NCBI GenBank assembly: GCA_004352715.1
Contig: SCFE01000062.1
Coordinates: 936,196 to 1,000,195, forward strand
Source: Hofstenia miamia
Lineage: Eukaryota > Xenacoelomorpha > Acoela
Reading direction: 5' to 3'
Length of the DNA stretch: 64,000 nucleotides
The notes under the pieces are model-generated. The model was not told the DNA's origin. It saw only the letters and a program-made list of their open reading frames with translations, and made no database searches. A program made the translations under genes and the position numbers. Positions 48,885-59,950 of the stretch are shown here, piece after piece. Within the stretch, counting starts at the first letter, position 1; each line of letters begins with the position of its first letter.

Positions 48885-50747
48885 TCATGTACAAATGTGA
48901 CAAACTGCAATTTTTGTCAAATTTCGGTGAAATGGACATATTGGTTTTCCGCATCTAGAGCAATGTGACCGAGTGTTCTTCTGACATGAGTAACATCTTC
49001 TTGGCGTCGATGTTGCTCTTTGCTGTGACTGTGCGACAGGGAGAATAAACCCATATTCTATAGCAGCATCCTTAACAGATCGCTTTATTCTTGGAAAAGC
49101 AAGCCTAGTGGAGACAAAACGATGGGCAAGTTGAAATGACAAGTTCTTTAAAAACAGTTTTTTGAGCATTGGTATCCATTTTTACGTATCAAAATGAAAG
49201 TATTATTGGTCGCACTGTCTATTATGTTGTAAAAAAAGAAGTGGCCATCTGACTGTTTTACTTCGAACGCTGAATTCTTCCAAGTTTTCATCGCATCGGT
49301 CTACCCCTCCTTTTGCTTTGTTATAATCTAAGATTATGACAGGTTTATTCTTATTTTGGGATGCAACTTGTCTTGTTGTATGCGATGAGCTGAGGAGAAT
49401 AACAGATTTGTTTCGCTTTGCTTGGTATGCAACTATAGTTATCATATTTGCGTGATCAAACAAAAAGAGACTGTCTGTAACAGTCCGGCGAACTTTCATG
49501 ATTGTTGGAATTTCCTTTCGATTGGCCCTAATTGTCCCAAGAAGCGTCAACTGTTTTGCTGCTAAATCAACTGCCAGTTTGTGGCTGGTAAAGAAATTAT
49601 CTCTGCAAATTTCACGTCCAGTGCCATAAAATGGCTTACATAACAACATAACAACATCATAAGCCAAATTTCGGGGAATTCCTTGGCCATTTTGTCGACC
49701 TCCATAAATATAAGGATTCAGCATATAACCTGTACTTGCTTCACAAACCTAGAAAATTTTTAGACCATACTTTCGTGGTTTTGACGGCATGTATGTGCGG
49801 CCAGGGATTCTGCCTCTATATCCAACTAGTTGTTCATCAATTGTAAGAATATCATCAGGTATATAAAATCTGCGTAAATTCAGCACAAATAAATCCCAAA
49901 CTTCCCCAACAGGCGCATATTTGTCAGTTTCTCTTCTTTGCTGTCGCGTGTTTATATTATCAAATCTTATTGCTCGCAAGAAAAATTTGAAGCGATTCAA
50001 AGCCATTGTTGCCCTGTAAAACGGTTTGCTATCACCCAGTTTTCATAAATTGTCGAGTTCTGTGAAATTATCTCTGTCACTACCAGCACGTATAATAATC
50101 GAAAGGGCTGCAGAAAACTGTTCCATGTTGAAAGTTGAGCAAAAATTGGATCTTTTTTCAGAGGAAATTGTTCGTTGCAGCTGTGTTACTTTTCGATTTG
50201 TGAACCGCAAAATAGTACGCATTATTTCCTCACTCAAGAATAACCGAAAGGCATCTACCTCTGCTGTAGGAGTTGACAGTGTTCTTGGTACCTCTGTAAG
50301 AATATTGCGTCGCCTAGTTCGAGTAGGAAGCTCATCATCTTTGAAAGTAATTCCATTCGCAGTGTAAGCCTGATTATGTTCACTGTCCGAATCGCTGCTC
50401 TCAGTGCTTCCTCTTATCAGCACATTTTCCGTGTCACTCTCGTCACTTTCAGTGCATTCTTCAGCAATTGATATATCATCATCTACATTAGTAACATTGT
50501 TATCTACAGCATTATCTGGAACAGCCTCCACAGTAGACTCATTGTCTTCATCACTATCAGAATCACTTTGTATTTGTGTCTCATTTTCCATCAAAATTTC
50601 AAGTGTAGCACACGCATTCAGATAGCAAAGGCGCCTTGAATTCATATCAAACCTCAAACAGAAGCTAAGAAATGTAAACCACGTAATTTGATTGAAATTA
50701 GAGATTAAATATAAGCGACTACAATTTGTAGTCACAAATACGTCCAA
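48885..50747 (-). pseudogene. piggyBac-type transposase, inactivated
   Basis: Four frame segments in order encode an acidic Ser/Asp-rich N-terminus, the DDE core and a C-terminal Cys-rich zinc-binding domain (CYSCQKNTRSHCSRCGK ending CHIC). The three catalytic Asp positions are all present: TIDEQLVGYRG (D at 49836-49838), CRDNFFTS (49599-49601) and KGGVDRCDE (49299-49301). Breaks: TGA at 50043-50045, TAG at 49749-49751 where the family usually has Trp, a frameshift at a run of seven A (49231-49237), and another near 49150-49175. The family excises and inserts DNA at TTAA, and TTAA is found at the left junction (48856-48859). Recent-looking decay, but not functional as sequenced. Confidence 0.93.
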
Positions 50748-50767
50748 GATGCTGGGTCAATTATAAC

Positions 50768-50976
50768 CAGAGGCGCACCCAGAGGGGGGGGGAACTGGGG
50801 GAACGTTCCCCTCCCCCTCAAAAGAGCAGAGATGCTTCCATTCCTCATGAATTTTTGCCTATAACCAGTGGCGTACGCAAGCTGTGGAATGTCCATCAAT
50901 GAGTTTTTCAAAATTACCTTTGACTAATTAATCAAAAAAATTTTCGTTAAAAAATATTAAGTCCAAATTTTGGTGG
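50768..50976. mobile_element. composite hAT-like repeat, copy 3, cut by an assembly gap
   Basis: Left 120 bases are almost the same as copy 1, including the nested left end at 50866. The right part has small indels and runs into the 1000-base gap. It lies directly beside the 5' side of the piggyBac remnant. Confidence 0.72.
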
Positions 50977-51976
50977 NNNNNNNNNNNNNNNNNNNNNNNN
51001 NNNNNNNNNNNNNNNNNNNNNNNNNNNNNNNNNNNNNNNNNNNNNNNNNNNNNNNNNNNNNNNNNNNNNNNNNNNNNNNNNNNNNNNNNNNNNNNNNNNN
51101 NNNNNNNNNNNNNNNNNNNNNNNNNNNNNNNNNNNNNNNNNNNNNNNNNNNNNNNNNNNNNNNNNNNNNNNNNNNNNNNNNNNNNNNNNNNNNNNNNNNN
51201 NNNNNNNNNNNNNNNNNNNNNNNNNNNNNNNNNNNNNNNNNNNNNNNNNNNNNNNNNNNNNNNNNNNNNNNNNNNNNNNNNNNNNNNNNNNNNNNNNNNN
51301 NNNNNNNNNNNNNNNNNNNNNNNNNNNNNNNNNNNNNNNNNNNNNNNNNNNNNNNNNNNNNNNNNNNNNNNNNNNNNNNNNNNNNNNNNNNNNNNNNNNN
51401 NNNNNNNNNNNNNNNNNNNNNNNNNNNNNNNNNNNNNNNNNNNNNNNNNNNNNNNNNNNNNNNNNNNNNNNNNNNNNNNNNNNNNNNNNNNNNNNNNNNN
51501 NNNNNNNNNNNNNNNNNNNNNNNNNNNNNNNNNNNNNNNNNNNNNNNNNNNNNNNNNNNNNNNNNNNNNNNNNNNNNNNNNNNNNNNNNNNNNNNNNNNN
51601 NNNNNNNNNNNNNNNNNNNNNNNNNNNNNNNNNNNNNNNNNNNNNNNNNNNNNNNNNNNNNNNNNNNNNNNNNNNNNNNNNNNNNNNNNNNNNNNNNNNN
51701 NNNNNNNNNNNNNNNNNNNNNNNNNNNNNNNNNNNNNNNNNNNNNNNNNNNNNNNNNNNNNNNNNNNNNNNNNNNNNNNNNNNNNNNNNNNNNNNNNNNN
51801 NNNNNNNNNNNNNNNNNNNNNNNNNNNNNNNNNNNNNNNNNNNNNNNNNNNNNNNNNNNNNNNNNNNNNNNNNNNNNNNNNNNNNNNNNNNNNNNNNNNN
51901 NNNNNNNNNNNNNNNNNNNNNNNNNNNNNNNNNNNNNNNNNNNNNNNNNNNNNNNNNNNNNNNNNNNNNNNNNNNN
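50977..51976. other. assembly gap, 1000 N
   Basis: Exactly 1000 unknown bases between a hAT-like copy and Penelope-like sequence. Reading frames crossing it are meaningless. Confidence 1.
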
Positions 51977-52393
51977 AATAACGGACACCAGTTTATACAT
52001 CCCAGCACACTCATATTGCGATCCTAGATATAAAATCAATACAATTAAGTGCTTAATTCATCGAATAATCAAATTATCATCTGATTATCAAAGTTTAATT
52101 GATTCAATAAATAGTTTATATGAAATCTTGGAAAACAATGGCTACTCACACAAAATTATTAAAAAGTACATAGATAGAGCAATTAGTTCAGCTCTAGCTC
52201 ACAATGAAGAACAGAAAGTAAGAGACGTACTGAAACCTATTTATTGGAAACTACCATACATCGATTCAAACATTAAAAAACTTAAATCAAGTGTTTCGAC
52301 CATTAACAAATCACTTAAATAATCAATGATAAAACTAATATTGTTCTCTTTAAAGACTCAAGATATTTTCCCGAACAAAGATACCATCCAAAA
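51977..52393 (+). pseudogene. Penelope-like element: end of reverse transcriptase and linker to endonuclease
   Basis: Island between two assembly gaps. It encodes IPAHSYCDPRYKINTIK, then a helical segment (LIHRIIKLSSDYQSL, ALAHNEEQKVR), a TAA stop at 52320-52322 in frame, and DIFPNKDTIQ, which corresponds to the start of the endonuclease fragment on the minus strand at 48654. It contains the intact TTAA site that is occupied by piggyBac at 48856. Broken copy or separate haplotype of the element at 48.3-48.9 kb. Confidence 0.85.
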
Positions 52394-53051
52394 NNNNNNN
52401 NNNNNNNNNNNNNNNNNNNNNNNNNNNNNNNNNNNNNNNNNNNNNNNNNNNNNNNNNNNNNNNNNNNNNNNNNNNNNNNNNNNNNNNNNNNNNNNNNNNN
52501 NNNNNNNNNNNNNNNNNNNNNNNNNNNNNNNNNNNNNNNNNNNNNNNNNNNNNNNNNNNNNNNNNNNNNNNNNNNNNNNNNNNNNNNNNNNNNNNNNNNN
52601 NNNNNNNNNNNNNNNNNNNNNNNNNNNNNNNNNNNNNNNNNNNNNNNNNNNNNNNNNNNNNNNNNNNNNNNNNNNNNNNNNNNNNNNNNNNNNNNNNNNN
52701 NNNNNNNNNNNNNNNNNNNNNNNNNNNNNNNNNNNNNNNNNNNNNNNNNNNNNNNNNNNNNNNNNNNNNNNNNNNNNNNNNNNNNNNNNNNNNNNNNNNN
52801 NNNNNNNNNNNNNNNNNNNNNNNNNNNNNNNNNNNNNNNNNNNNNNNNNNNNNNNNNNNNNNNNNNNNNNNNNNNNNNNNNNNNNNNNNNNNNNNNNNNN
52901 NNNNNNNNNNNNNNNNNNNNNNNNNNNNNNNNNNNNNNNNNNNNNNNNNNNNNNNNNNNNNNNNNNNNNNNNNNNNNNNNNNNNNNNNNNNNNNNNNNNN
53001 NNNNNNNNNNNNNNNNNNNNNNNNNNNNNNNNNNNNNNNNNNNNNNNNNNN
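52394..53051. other. assembly gap, 658 N
   Basis: Unknown bases between the Penelope-like linker and a (TA)n tract; the missing part would be expected to hold the GIY-YIG domain and element end. Confidence 1.

Positions 53052-53082
<31 letters not shown>
53052..53082. repeat. (TA)n microsatellite after assembly gap
   Basis: TA tract emerging from the 658-N gap; it may correspond to the TA tract at 48181 if the missing sequence is the end of the same Penelope element. Confidence 0.9.
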
Positions 53083-53085
<3 letters not shown>

Positions 53086-53534
53086 ATGTGGCCATGAACA
53101 GATTGTCAATTAATTTCGAACCATTTTTAACACTGGATTTAGATATCTCATAATTTTGAAATTTAGAATGTTTGGCTTGAGCATCAAAAATGAATGTTAA
53201 GTTAGAATTAGTTTGTCAATCATCATTAAACAAGAACTGAAGTATGAAATGGTATTTCATCAACTGAGATACACCATAAATTAGTGACTACTTGGGGAAG
53301 GGACAATTAAATTATTGAAAATCTGTCGTACAGTTATGGAAAATTACCTTGAGCAATTCATTTAATACAAATTTATTTATCAGGCGCGGTCAAGATTTCC
53401 AGAAGCTTACCAATTTCAATGGGGATCATTTATCATAATTGTGTTCTAGCACTTCTCACACTGACTGTTCTGGATCATAACTTGTTTTTACATTTAAATA
53501 AAAATTCAAAACGATATTTTCATTGAAACGCTCT

Positions 53535-53578
<44 letters not shown>

Positions 53579-56534
53579 TTATTATCATTTTTATTGTTAT
53601 TATTATTTCAATTTGCTTACTATTGTAATGTAAATCTAATTCTGTACAATTTTTTGATAAACTAAGGGAAACTAATTGCACAAGCAAATAAATAAAGAAA
53701 TATTCATAATACTAATTGCTGTATGCGCTGTTGTAATATAAAAATTTATAATTTTTTTGCACTAAACTTTTCACGCATGTGTGATAAATTGAATGCCAAT
53801 GTTGTTTTTTTATAAATATGTTGAGTAACATAAAAAATATTATAAATTATTTCTATTGTACTTTAACTTATCAAACGTAATTTTTCTTTGATTTAGATAA
53901 TTACAGTTTTTAATTTCCTCTCCCAAATTACCAAAAGACCTCCATCTTGTTCTGAAGAAATTTCAACAAATTTTAACAATTTCTTCAACTGATTTCTACT
54001 TTACTAAAAATTGCGTTAATTTGTGAAAAAACATTTTTCATTATCGTAATTCCTTGCAATTGTACATAAACACAAAATGTGCAAGAAGTGAAATAGAAAC
54101 TGTAGGAATTAAATTTTGCCACATTAAAAATGTTTTTACTGCAATATAATTTCATTTTTTGTAGGTAATTTGATTCCAATCTTTATACATATGATATTAT
54201 TTAAAGAAGAAAAAAATTTATTCAGATATTAGTTTGGCAATATTCAAGAATACTTGTAGATATTCTGAAACCCCCACAATTACTACTCAATTATGTTAAT
54301 TTTAAACACATGGTCATATCTTTTAACATTAGCTTCAAATATTTTAATATGTTGACTAATTTAGTAAATGAACTACAATAAGAACGAAATTTAACTGCAG
54401 GAAGACTAGCCGCAAATTCTTCTCTGATAACATATTTTTGTAGAAATTGATGAAATTAGACACGGGGCATAGAATCAGATGCTGATATTCTAAAATTAGA
54501 GGTTTTTTGTATATCAATTAAATTCAATTTTTTATATAGCGTTGATATCTTTGTAATAAAATGTCTAGAGTAATACAAATTGTATTTATTAATCTGTTCA
54601 ATAACTCTAAGTAATTCATTGCACAGGTTCATCGAGGTATTAATGAATGACTTTCTCATTGTTCGCATTTTATAAGTAACCGTTTTAAGAATTCGAGAGT
54701 ATTAACAATGTTTATCATTTTAAAATAATGTATAAAAATAACACAAACATAAACGGAAATAAAAAATTTAGGAGAGCAAAATGCAATGTAGAAATTTGAA
54801 AACTACATATAGACGTTTGGACAGTCGTGCATTCAGTTAGTTGCAATAGAAAGGAACGAACACATTTTTTCTAAGAGTGGAGCCTCTTTATACTCAATTT
54901 GTAAGTATGAGGTAGAATTGAAGGTAAGAGCCTCTGTTTAGATGTATAGTTGTGTGATAGTAAAGAAGCCAAATTGTCAAATTTGTTAATGTTGCTCATC
55001 AACTTAAATATTGTTTCTTATAAGAACTTAAGGGTTAAAAATTCACCTCCAAGTTCTTCTTGTAGTCTTCTAAATATGAATACATAACACAATTGAAATT
55101 TCATATCTTGGACCAGAATTGCTTTATTCAGTATCAGTAATCCTTATGTATGATTCAAATTTTTTTATAAATTGAGGTAAATCTACTGTCTTAATAATTA
55201 CATCAAAATCAATGAAATGATTAAACACTTTTTAGCATCAATAATCGCCAAAATGTACTTTCTTTTAGGTATTTAATTATATGTAACAAATTAAGTATTG
55301 ATATAAAAAGTGAAAAAAATTGAACATTTTTATTGAATATGCAAACATTATTAGGAATATATAATATAATCAATACATGATCAAATTATTTTTAAAACTG
55401 CCCTTTAATTTATAGTGCATATATAAATAGCCTTGATAAAATATTGTCATTTTTTAATTCACATAGTTTAGAAATATATTTGCTTTAACTCATATTAAAT
55501 GATTTTTTTCAATTACCATTGTAATTGTGTAGCAAATTTCTTTTGAAAATTTTCATTGACATCAATGGTTCCATTGCAAAAATTATTTACAATAATCACT
55601 TGTATTGTCCAAATGTTAGCGTTGATAAGTACTTGTTAGTTATTTTATAAACATTCTTATTAGAATCACCATTTTAAATGATAATAGCGAATTTCTTTTT
55701 GAATGATTAGAAAAATTGATCAAATTTAGTTCAGAAATAATTGTATCTATCTTTTTTACTAGGGAAATAGTGAGCCGAGCTTTGGAAAAATAATCAAATA
55801 TTACAAAATTATGGCAATAATATTAGAAACTGTTAATTGACATGTGTATTTGTCAGATACTAATCCTTTAAAAATAGGCTTGACATCGGCTTATGATAAA
55901 TATATCAACATCGGGACTTCCTTCATTATAAAAGTACATGCAAATCATTATTGTCAGTGATCAAATTTTAGTTTTTCTTTGCTTAAATATTTCAATTTAA
56001 TATTACTTAAATTTCACATCTACACATTTATTAGTTCGAGGTGTGAGGCACTTAAATTACAATTTTTGGAAAATTCTCTTTTCCAATAATGCGCTCTTTA
56101 ATAAGGTGGTTGACATTGTCAACATTTGAATTGAACGGAGGTCACATGTCAAATGCCATTTTCTCTTTAATACTGTCATTTGGTTCATGGATAGCAACTC
56201 CTAATTATTTTTGCTAAGTCAAAATCTCTGCAAATTGAGTTTAAAAAAACACTATAATCACAATTATAGCTTCAATATTTATTGTAGGATGGATATTTGC
56301 ACTCTTAGTAGATATCCCATTCTATTAAACTCAATTCTGTTCGATTCTATGCTAAATATGTATTTCCTATATGCTGGAAAGATCCGAACAAAGCTTTATA
56401 CCTAAGAGTGATGGTCTTTCTCCAATAATGAGTTCAGAGAAATTGGTATAATCATTAATAATTTTGGAATAAATAAATTATTTCTTCCTTTACAATTACT
56501 TCCTTTTCAGTGTTCAATACAAGCAATAAAACTC
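53083..56534. other. non-coding AT-rich sequence
   Basis: Minus-strand frames around 54300-54670 have a faint LINE-tail look but no diagnostic motif. Otherwise nothing recognised. Confidence 0.6.
53538..53600. repeat. (TA)n followed by imperfect (TTA)n
   Basis: TA tract to 53574, then TTATTATTATCATTT and further TTA-rich sequence. Confidence 0.9.
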
Positions 56535-56570
56535 ATTATTATTATTAATATTATTATTATTATTATTATT
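56535..56570. repeat. (TTA)n microsatellite flanking the R4/Dong-type LINE, 3' side
   Basis: About twelve TTA units with one imperfection; on the element's coding strand this is (TAA)n. It directly abuts the element's 3' end. Confidence 0.9.
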
Positions 56571-59069
56571 CCTTCTTACTTCTCACAGCGTCATGCCAGT
56601 ATCCCTCTGAGCTCAGGAAACTCACCAGTTCCCAGGGAATCTGAGAGTTTTCCTCAGCACTCTAGCAGTTCCTAACAATGCTGCCTTCTGTGCTACTGCT
56701 CCTCCCAACTTTGGTACTCCCACCTCCTCCAAGTATCTCTTTTGCTTCTTACTCACTGCTCCTAGTGCTCTTACAATTACCGGGACTACTTCAACTTTCT
56801 TTAACTTCCACAGCCTTTCTATTTCCTCTGCTAACTCTCTGTACTTGTCTATCTTCTCTTTCTCCTTGATTCTACATTTCTGTCGTTTGGTACTGCTATG
56901 TCTATCACTGTTCCTAATCTTTTCTATTGTCTACCACTACTATGTCTGGCCTCCGTGCTTCTATCACTTTGCTCGTCTGTATGTTGAAGTCCCACAGTAT
57001 CTTAACCTTCTCATTTTCTATGACACCCTGTGGCTTGTCCTCATACCACTTGTCTCCTGCTTCTAACCCATGCTGCCTGCTCAAACTCCAGTGTACCATT
57101 CTTCCCACCTTGTCATGCCTGAACTTATACTCATTCTGTGCCAACTTCTCACACCCTGCTATCAGATGATCTACTGTCTCCGCCTCTTTCTTACATAGCC
57201 TACACTTATCGCTTACTTCTACTCTTCTGTCTATATGCTTCTTTACCCAGTTTGTTCTTATTGCTTGCTCCTGTGCTGCCATTATCAGTGCTTCTGTTTC
57301 TCTTTTTAGTCATGCCTTCTTTAACCAATTGTTGCTCTCTTCTCTGTCACACATTTCTGTGTTCCTTCAGTATTCTAAATGCATTGCCTTCTGCCTATAC
57401 CTTGTTTGTCTCTCTGATTCCTTCTTACTCTGGTATACCTTCTTTCCTTCACTCTCAGTTCTTATCTTCCTAAAATCCTTAGTGACCTCCAGGAGGGACC
57501 TTCTAGGTTGTGCTTCTACGTATTCTTTTAGCCCTCGTGCTTCTGCTTCTACAGTTTCCTCCTCATTTAGCAGTCCTTTTCCTCCTTTATGCCTTGCCAT
57601 GTACAACCTATCTATATCTCCATTTAAGTTGAAAGCCCTTTCTGCTGCTACTACCTTTCTTGTCTCCCTGTCTAGCTTCCTAAATTCATTCTTGCTCCAT
57701 CTAACTATTCCTGCCGAATATCTCAACACTGGTATCGCAAAAGTATTAATTACTTTTATAGTATTCTGCCCATTCAATGCTGACTTCTGTAGTAGCTTCC
57801 TTACTCTCCTCTTGTATTCTTTCCTTAGCCTCAACTTCATTTCTTTTCTGTCCTTCTCTATTACTCCTAAGTACTTGTACCCCTCTTTGACTTCCTCAAT
57901 CTTATCCACACTGCTCGTCCTCAAACCATCGCCATCCACACACTTGCCTCTAGTCATTGTCACTGCTGCACAATTTCCTTGAATCTCTGCTTGCCTTCTC
58001 CAATGTCTCCACTTGCTTCTGCAGCATCTTCCTTGAACTAGCATACATCTTCAGGTCAACCATGTACCATAGGTGCTCTACCATTCCTCTCCAGCTTATA
58101 CCCTATACCTTTCTCCTTTAACTTTTCTGTGATAGAGATTAAGCTAACTACAAACAGTAGTGGTGCTAAGCTGTCTCCCTGGAATATGTCTCGCCTAATC
58201 ATCAACCTGTGCTCGTCTATCTCGGTCTGCCACTTTCCCATCCCCCTCTCTAGAAACAACCCATTTCCGTGAAACTCCATTGGCCTCTAGCGTCTTCAAT
58301 ACCCACCTATGTGATATGCTGTCATATGCCTTCCTGTAATCTATTCATGCCATTGCTAAGCTTGTCTTCCTTTTTCTACAATTCTTCACCACTTCCTGGT
58401 CTATTAACAACTGATCTTTACACCCTCTCGTCTTTGTCTTGCATCCCTTTTGTTCCTCTGGTATCAACCTATTCTGTTTTAAGTAACATGCCTGTCTACT
58501 TGAAATCAATGGAGGCAAGGAACTTCAGGCCAATAACATGTCTGCCAACAACTTGGAAATTGCTAACTACCTTTCTTTGGGTCCTTCTGTATCAGAAATG
58601 TCCTTACCACTACCATCCACTCTGGACAACCACTGACCACGCACTCCTCCAATGCTACTGCTAGTTTCTCATGAACACTTGTGAACTTCTTGAGCCAATA
58701 NCTGCAACTAATCTCTGCTTAAGCTCTTCTCTGGCAGTTTCTATAGTCTTGCCCTTACCTACCCTGCACTTGTCCTGTCCTGATCTTTCCTATTTGCTGC
58801 CTAATCCTTGCCACTTTATTCTTAATTCTTCTCTCCCATGCTGGCTTTCTGTCTCTCTTATCTTCTTGTTGTATTTTTTTTTCATATCCATGCCTACATT
58901 CTTCGGCACCTCACATGCTTCTGCATACACAAAGCTATTTACTTCTGTGACACTCCTAGCATCTATCTCCAACACTTTATTGATCTGTGCTGCGTCTACT
59001 GCTAGCTTACTTTTCTTAACTCCTCTTGGAACTGGCAGCCTAGTTCTCTCACCTATTTCTTCTTTCATC
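56571..59069 (-). pseudogene. R4/Dong-type LINE with restriction-like endonuclease, broken
   Basis: Read on the minus strand it encodes, in order: an N-terminal conserved region (58790-59060), reverse-transcriptase motif B as RRDIFQGDSLAPLLF (58056-58280), motif C as YMVDLKMYA at about 58055-58066 where YMDDL is expected, a thumb region (57367-58044), a CCHC knuckle (CRLCKKEAETVDHLIAGC), and a restriction-like endonuclease. Stops and frameshifts lie between most blocks, including TGAs between 57283 and 57366. It has single-ORF R4/Dong/Rex6 architecture, is probably 5'-truncated at about 2.5 kb, and is dead because the catalytic Asp is changed and the frame broken. Base composition is purine-rich on the coding strand and less AT-rich than the surroundings. 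An N lies at 58701. Confidence 0.88.
56590..57282 (-). pseudogene. zinc knuckle and restriction-like endonuclease domain of the R4/Dong-type LINE
   Basis: The C-terminal third of the element. The 57282-56914 frame has CRLCKKEAETVDHLIAGC, then YKFRHDKVGRMVHW, WYEDKPQGVIENEKVKILW and the nuclease core RRPDIVVVD. After a frameshift near 56910 the continuation reads VIDIAVPNDRNV and later VVPVIVRALGAVSKK and LLGTARVLRKTLRFPGNW before a stop close to the TAA repeat. PD...D and the following IDIAVP strand fit a PD-(D/E)xK nuclease, which in this clade directs site-preferred insertion. Confidence 0.88.
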
Positions 59070-59093
59070 TTATTATTATTATTATTATTATTA
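59070..59093. repeat. (TTA)n microsatellite flanking the R4/Dong-type LINE, 5' side
   Basis: Eight TTA units in the same orientation as the tract at 56535-56570, bracketing the element. Dong of Bombyx is reported to insert into TAA repeats. Confidence 0.9.
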
Positions 59094-59094
59094 A

Positions 59095-59531
59095 CCAGTG
59101 CGTAAATTAGAATATGAATTAAACCACAATATATTTGAATCACTCTAGATAGAAATTATATCATTTGAAAATAAATGTCATAAAGAACTGATGAATATCA
59201 CATACAATCCAAATAAAAATTATCATATTGACTACCTAAAATTTAATGCAAATGAAATTTCCGAAATAAGTGATCCCTACTATTCTATAAATATATTTGG
59301 TGACTTTAATATAAATTATTTTAATAATCTTGAGAAAAGATCGTTAAGAGAATTTTGTGCCACATATGATTTTCGTTGTATAAATACTGACTGTCCAACA
59401 AGACAAAACAACTTAATTGACTACTTCCTAACAAATTCCGACTTAGTTTTTAAATCCTTCATGTTTGAATCATTCAGTGACCATGCTCTTTGCACATATA
59501 TAAGTAATATAACTACCAAAGTCAATAAATT
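59095..59531 (+). pseudogene. EEP-type LINE, endonuclease C-terminal fragment, copy A
   Basis: Encodes KLEYELNHNIFESL, a TAG where Trp is expected before IEI, then INIFGDFNINYFN, CPTRQNNLIDYFLTN and SFSDHALCTY, the GDFN and SDH motifs of apurinic-type LINE endonucleases (CR1/L2/Jockey group). It breaks off at the N at 59532 in the region between endonuclease and reverse transcriptase. Confidence 0.85.
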
Positions 59532-59532
59532 N

Positions 59533-59549
59533 TATATATATATATATAT
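59533..59549. repeat. short (TA)n after single N
   Basis: TA tract starting right after the N at 59532. Confidence 0.85.
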
Positions 59550-59594
59550 ACAGAATAGTTCCCTTCCTCATAAAAAAAGCTGGGTGCGCCCCTG
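59534..59594. mobile_element. end fragment of a related hAT-like element inside the LINE cluster
   Basis: The reverse complement of the right edge reads CAGGGGCGCACCCAGC, close to the left end of the composite repeats. LINE sequence resumes right after it with GTGATCCC, a motif also found at 59270 in the neighbouring copy, so it appears inserted in a LINE. Only one end is present; the other is lost at the N at 59532. Confidence 0.55.
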
Positions 59595-59597
59595 AGT

Positions 59598-59949
59598 GAT
59601 CCCTACTATTCTATAAATATATTTTTTATATAAATTATTTTAATAATCTTGAGAAAAGAGAATTTTGTGCCACATATGATTTTCGTTGTATAAATACTGA
59701 CTGTCCAACAAAACAAAACAACTTAATTGACTACTTCCTAACAAATTCCGACTTAGTTTTTAAATCCTTCATGTTTGAATCATTCAGTGACCATGCTCTT
59801 TGCACATATATAAGTAATATAACTACCAAAGTCAATAAATTTAAAATAATTTATGCAAGAGATTATCTAAATTATTCAGACGAAATAATGTAAGCACTTT
59901 TGAAAAACATATCGTTCAACTATATATACACATTAAAATCTGGATCTTG
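59598..59949 (+). pseudogene. EEP-type LINE, endonuclease fragment, copy B
   Basis: Same segment as copy A, with internal deletions of about 11 and 9 bases that destroy GDFN and shift the frame, and a TAA at about 59890 where copy C has a Glu codon. Preceded by a hAT-like end and followed by the N at 59950. Confidence 0.85.
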
Positions 59950-59950
59950 N

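Noticed and set aside
50947-53153. Long open frames on both strands
   Set aside because: They consist almost wholly of N positions in the two assembly gaps.
54230-54668. Possible LINE remnant on the minus strand
   Set aside because: Only weak compositional resemblance; frames are short and no catalytic motif is present.
57138-58664. Long plus-strand frames rich in Leu, Ser and Pro
   Set aside because: They are antisense shadows of the R4/Dong-type LINE, whose minus strand has the recognisable protein motifs.
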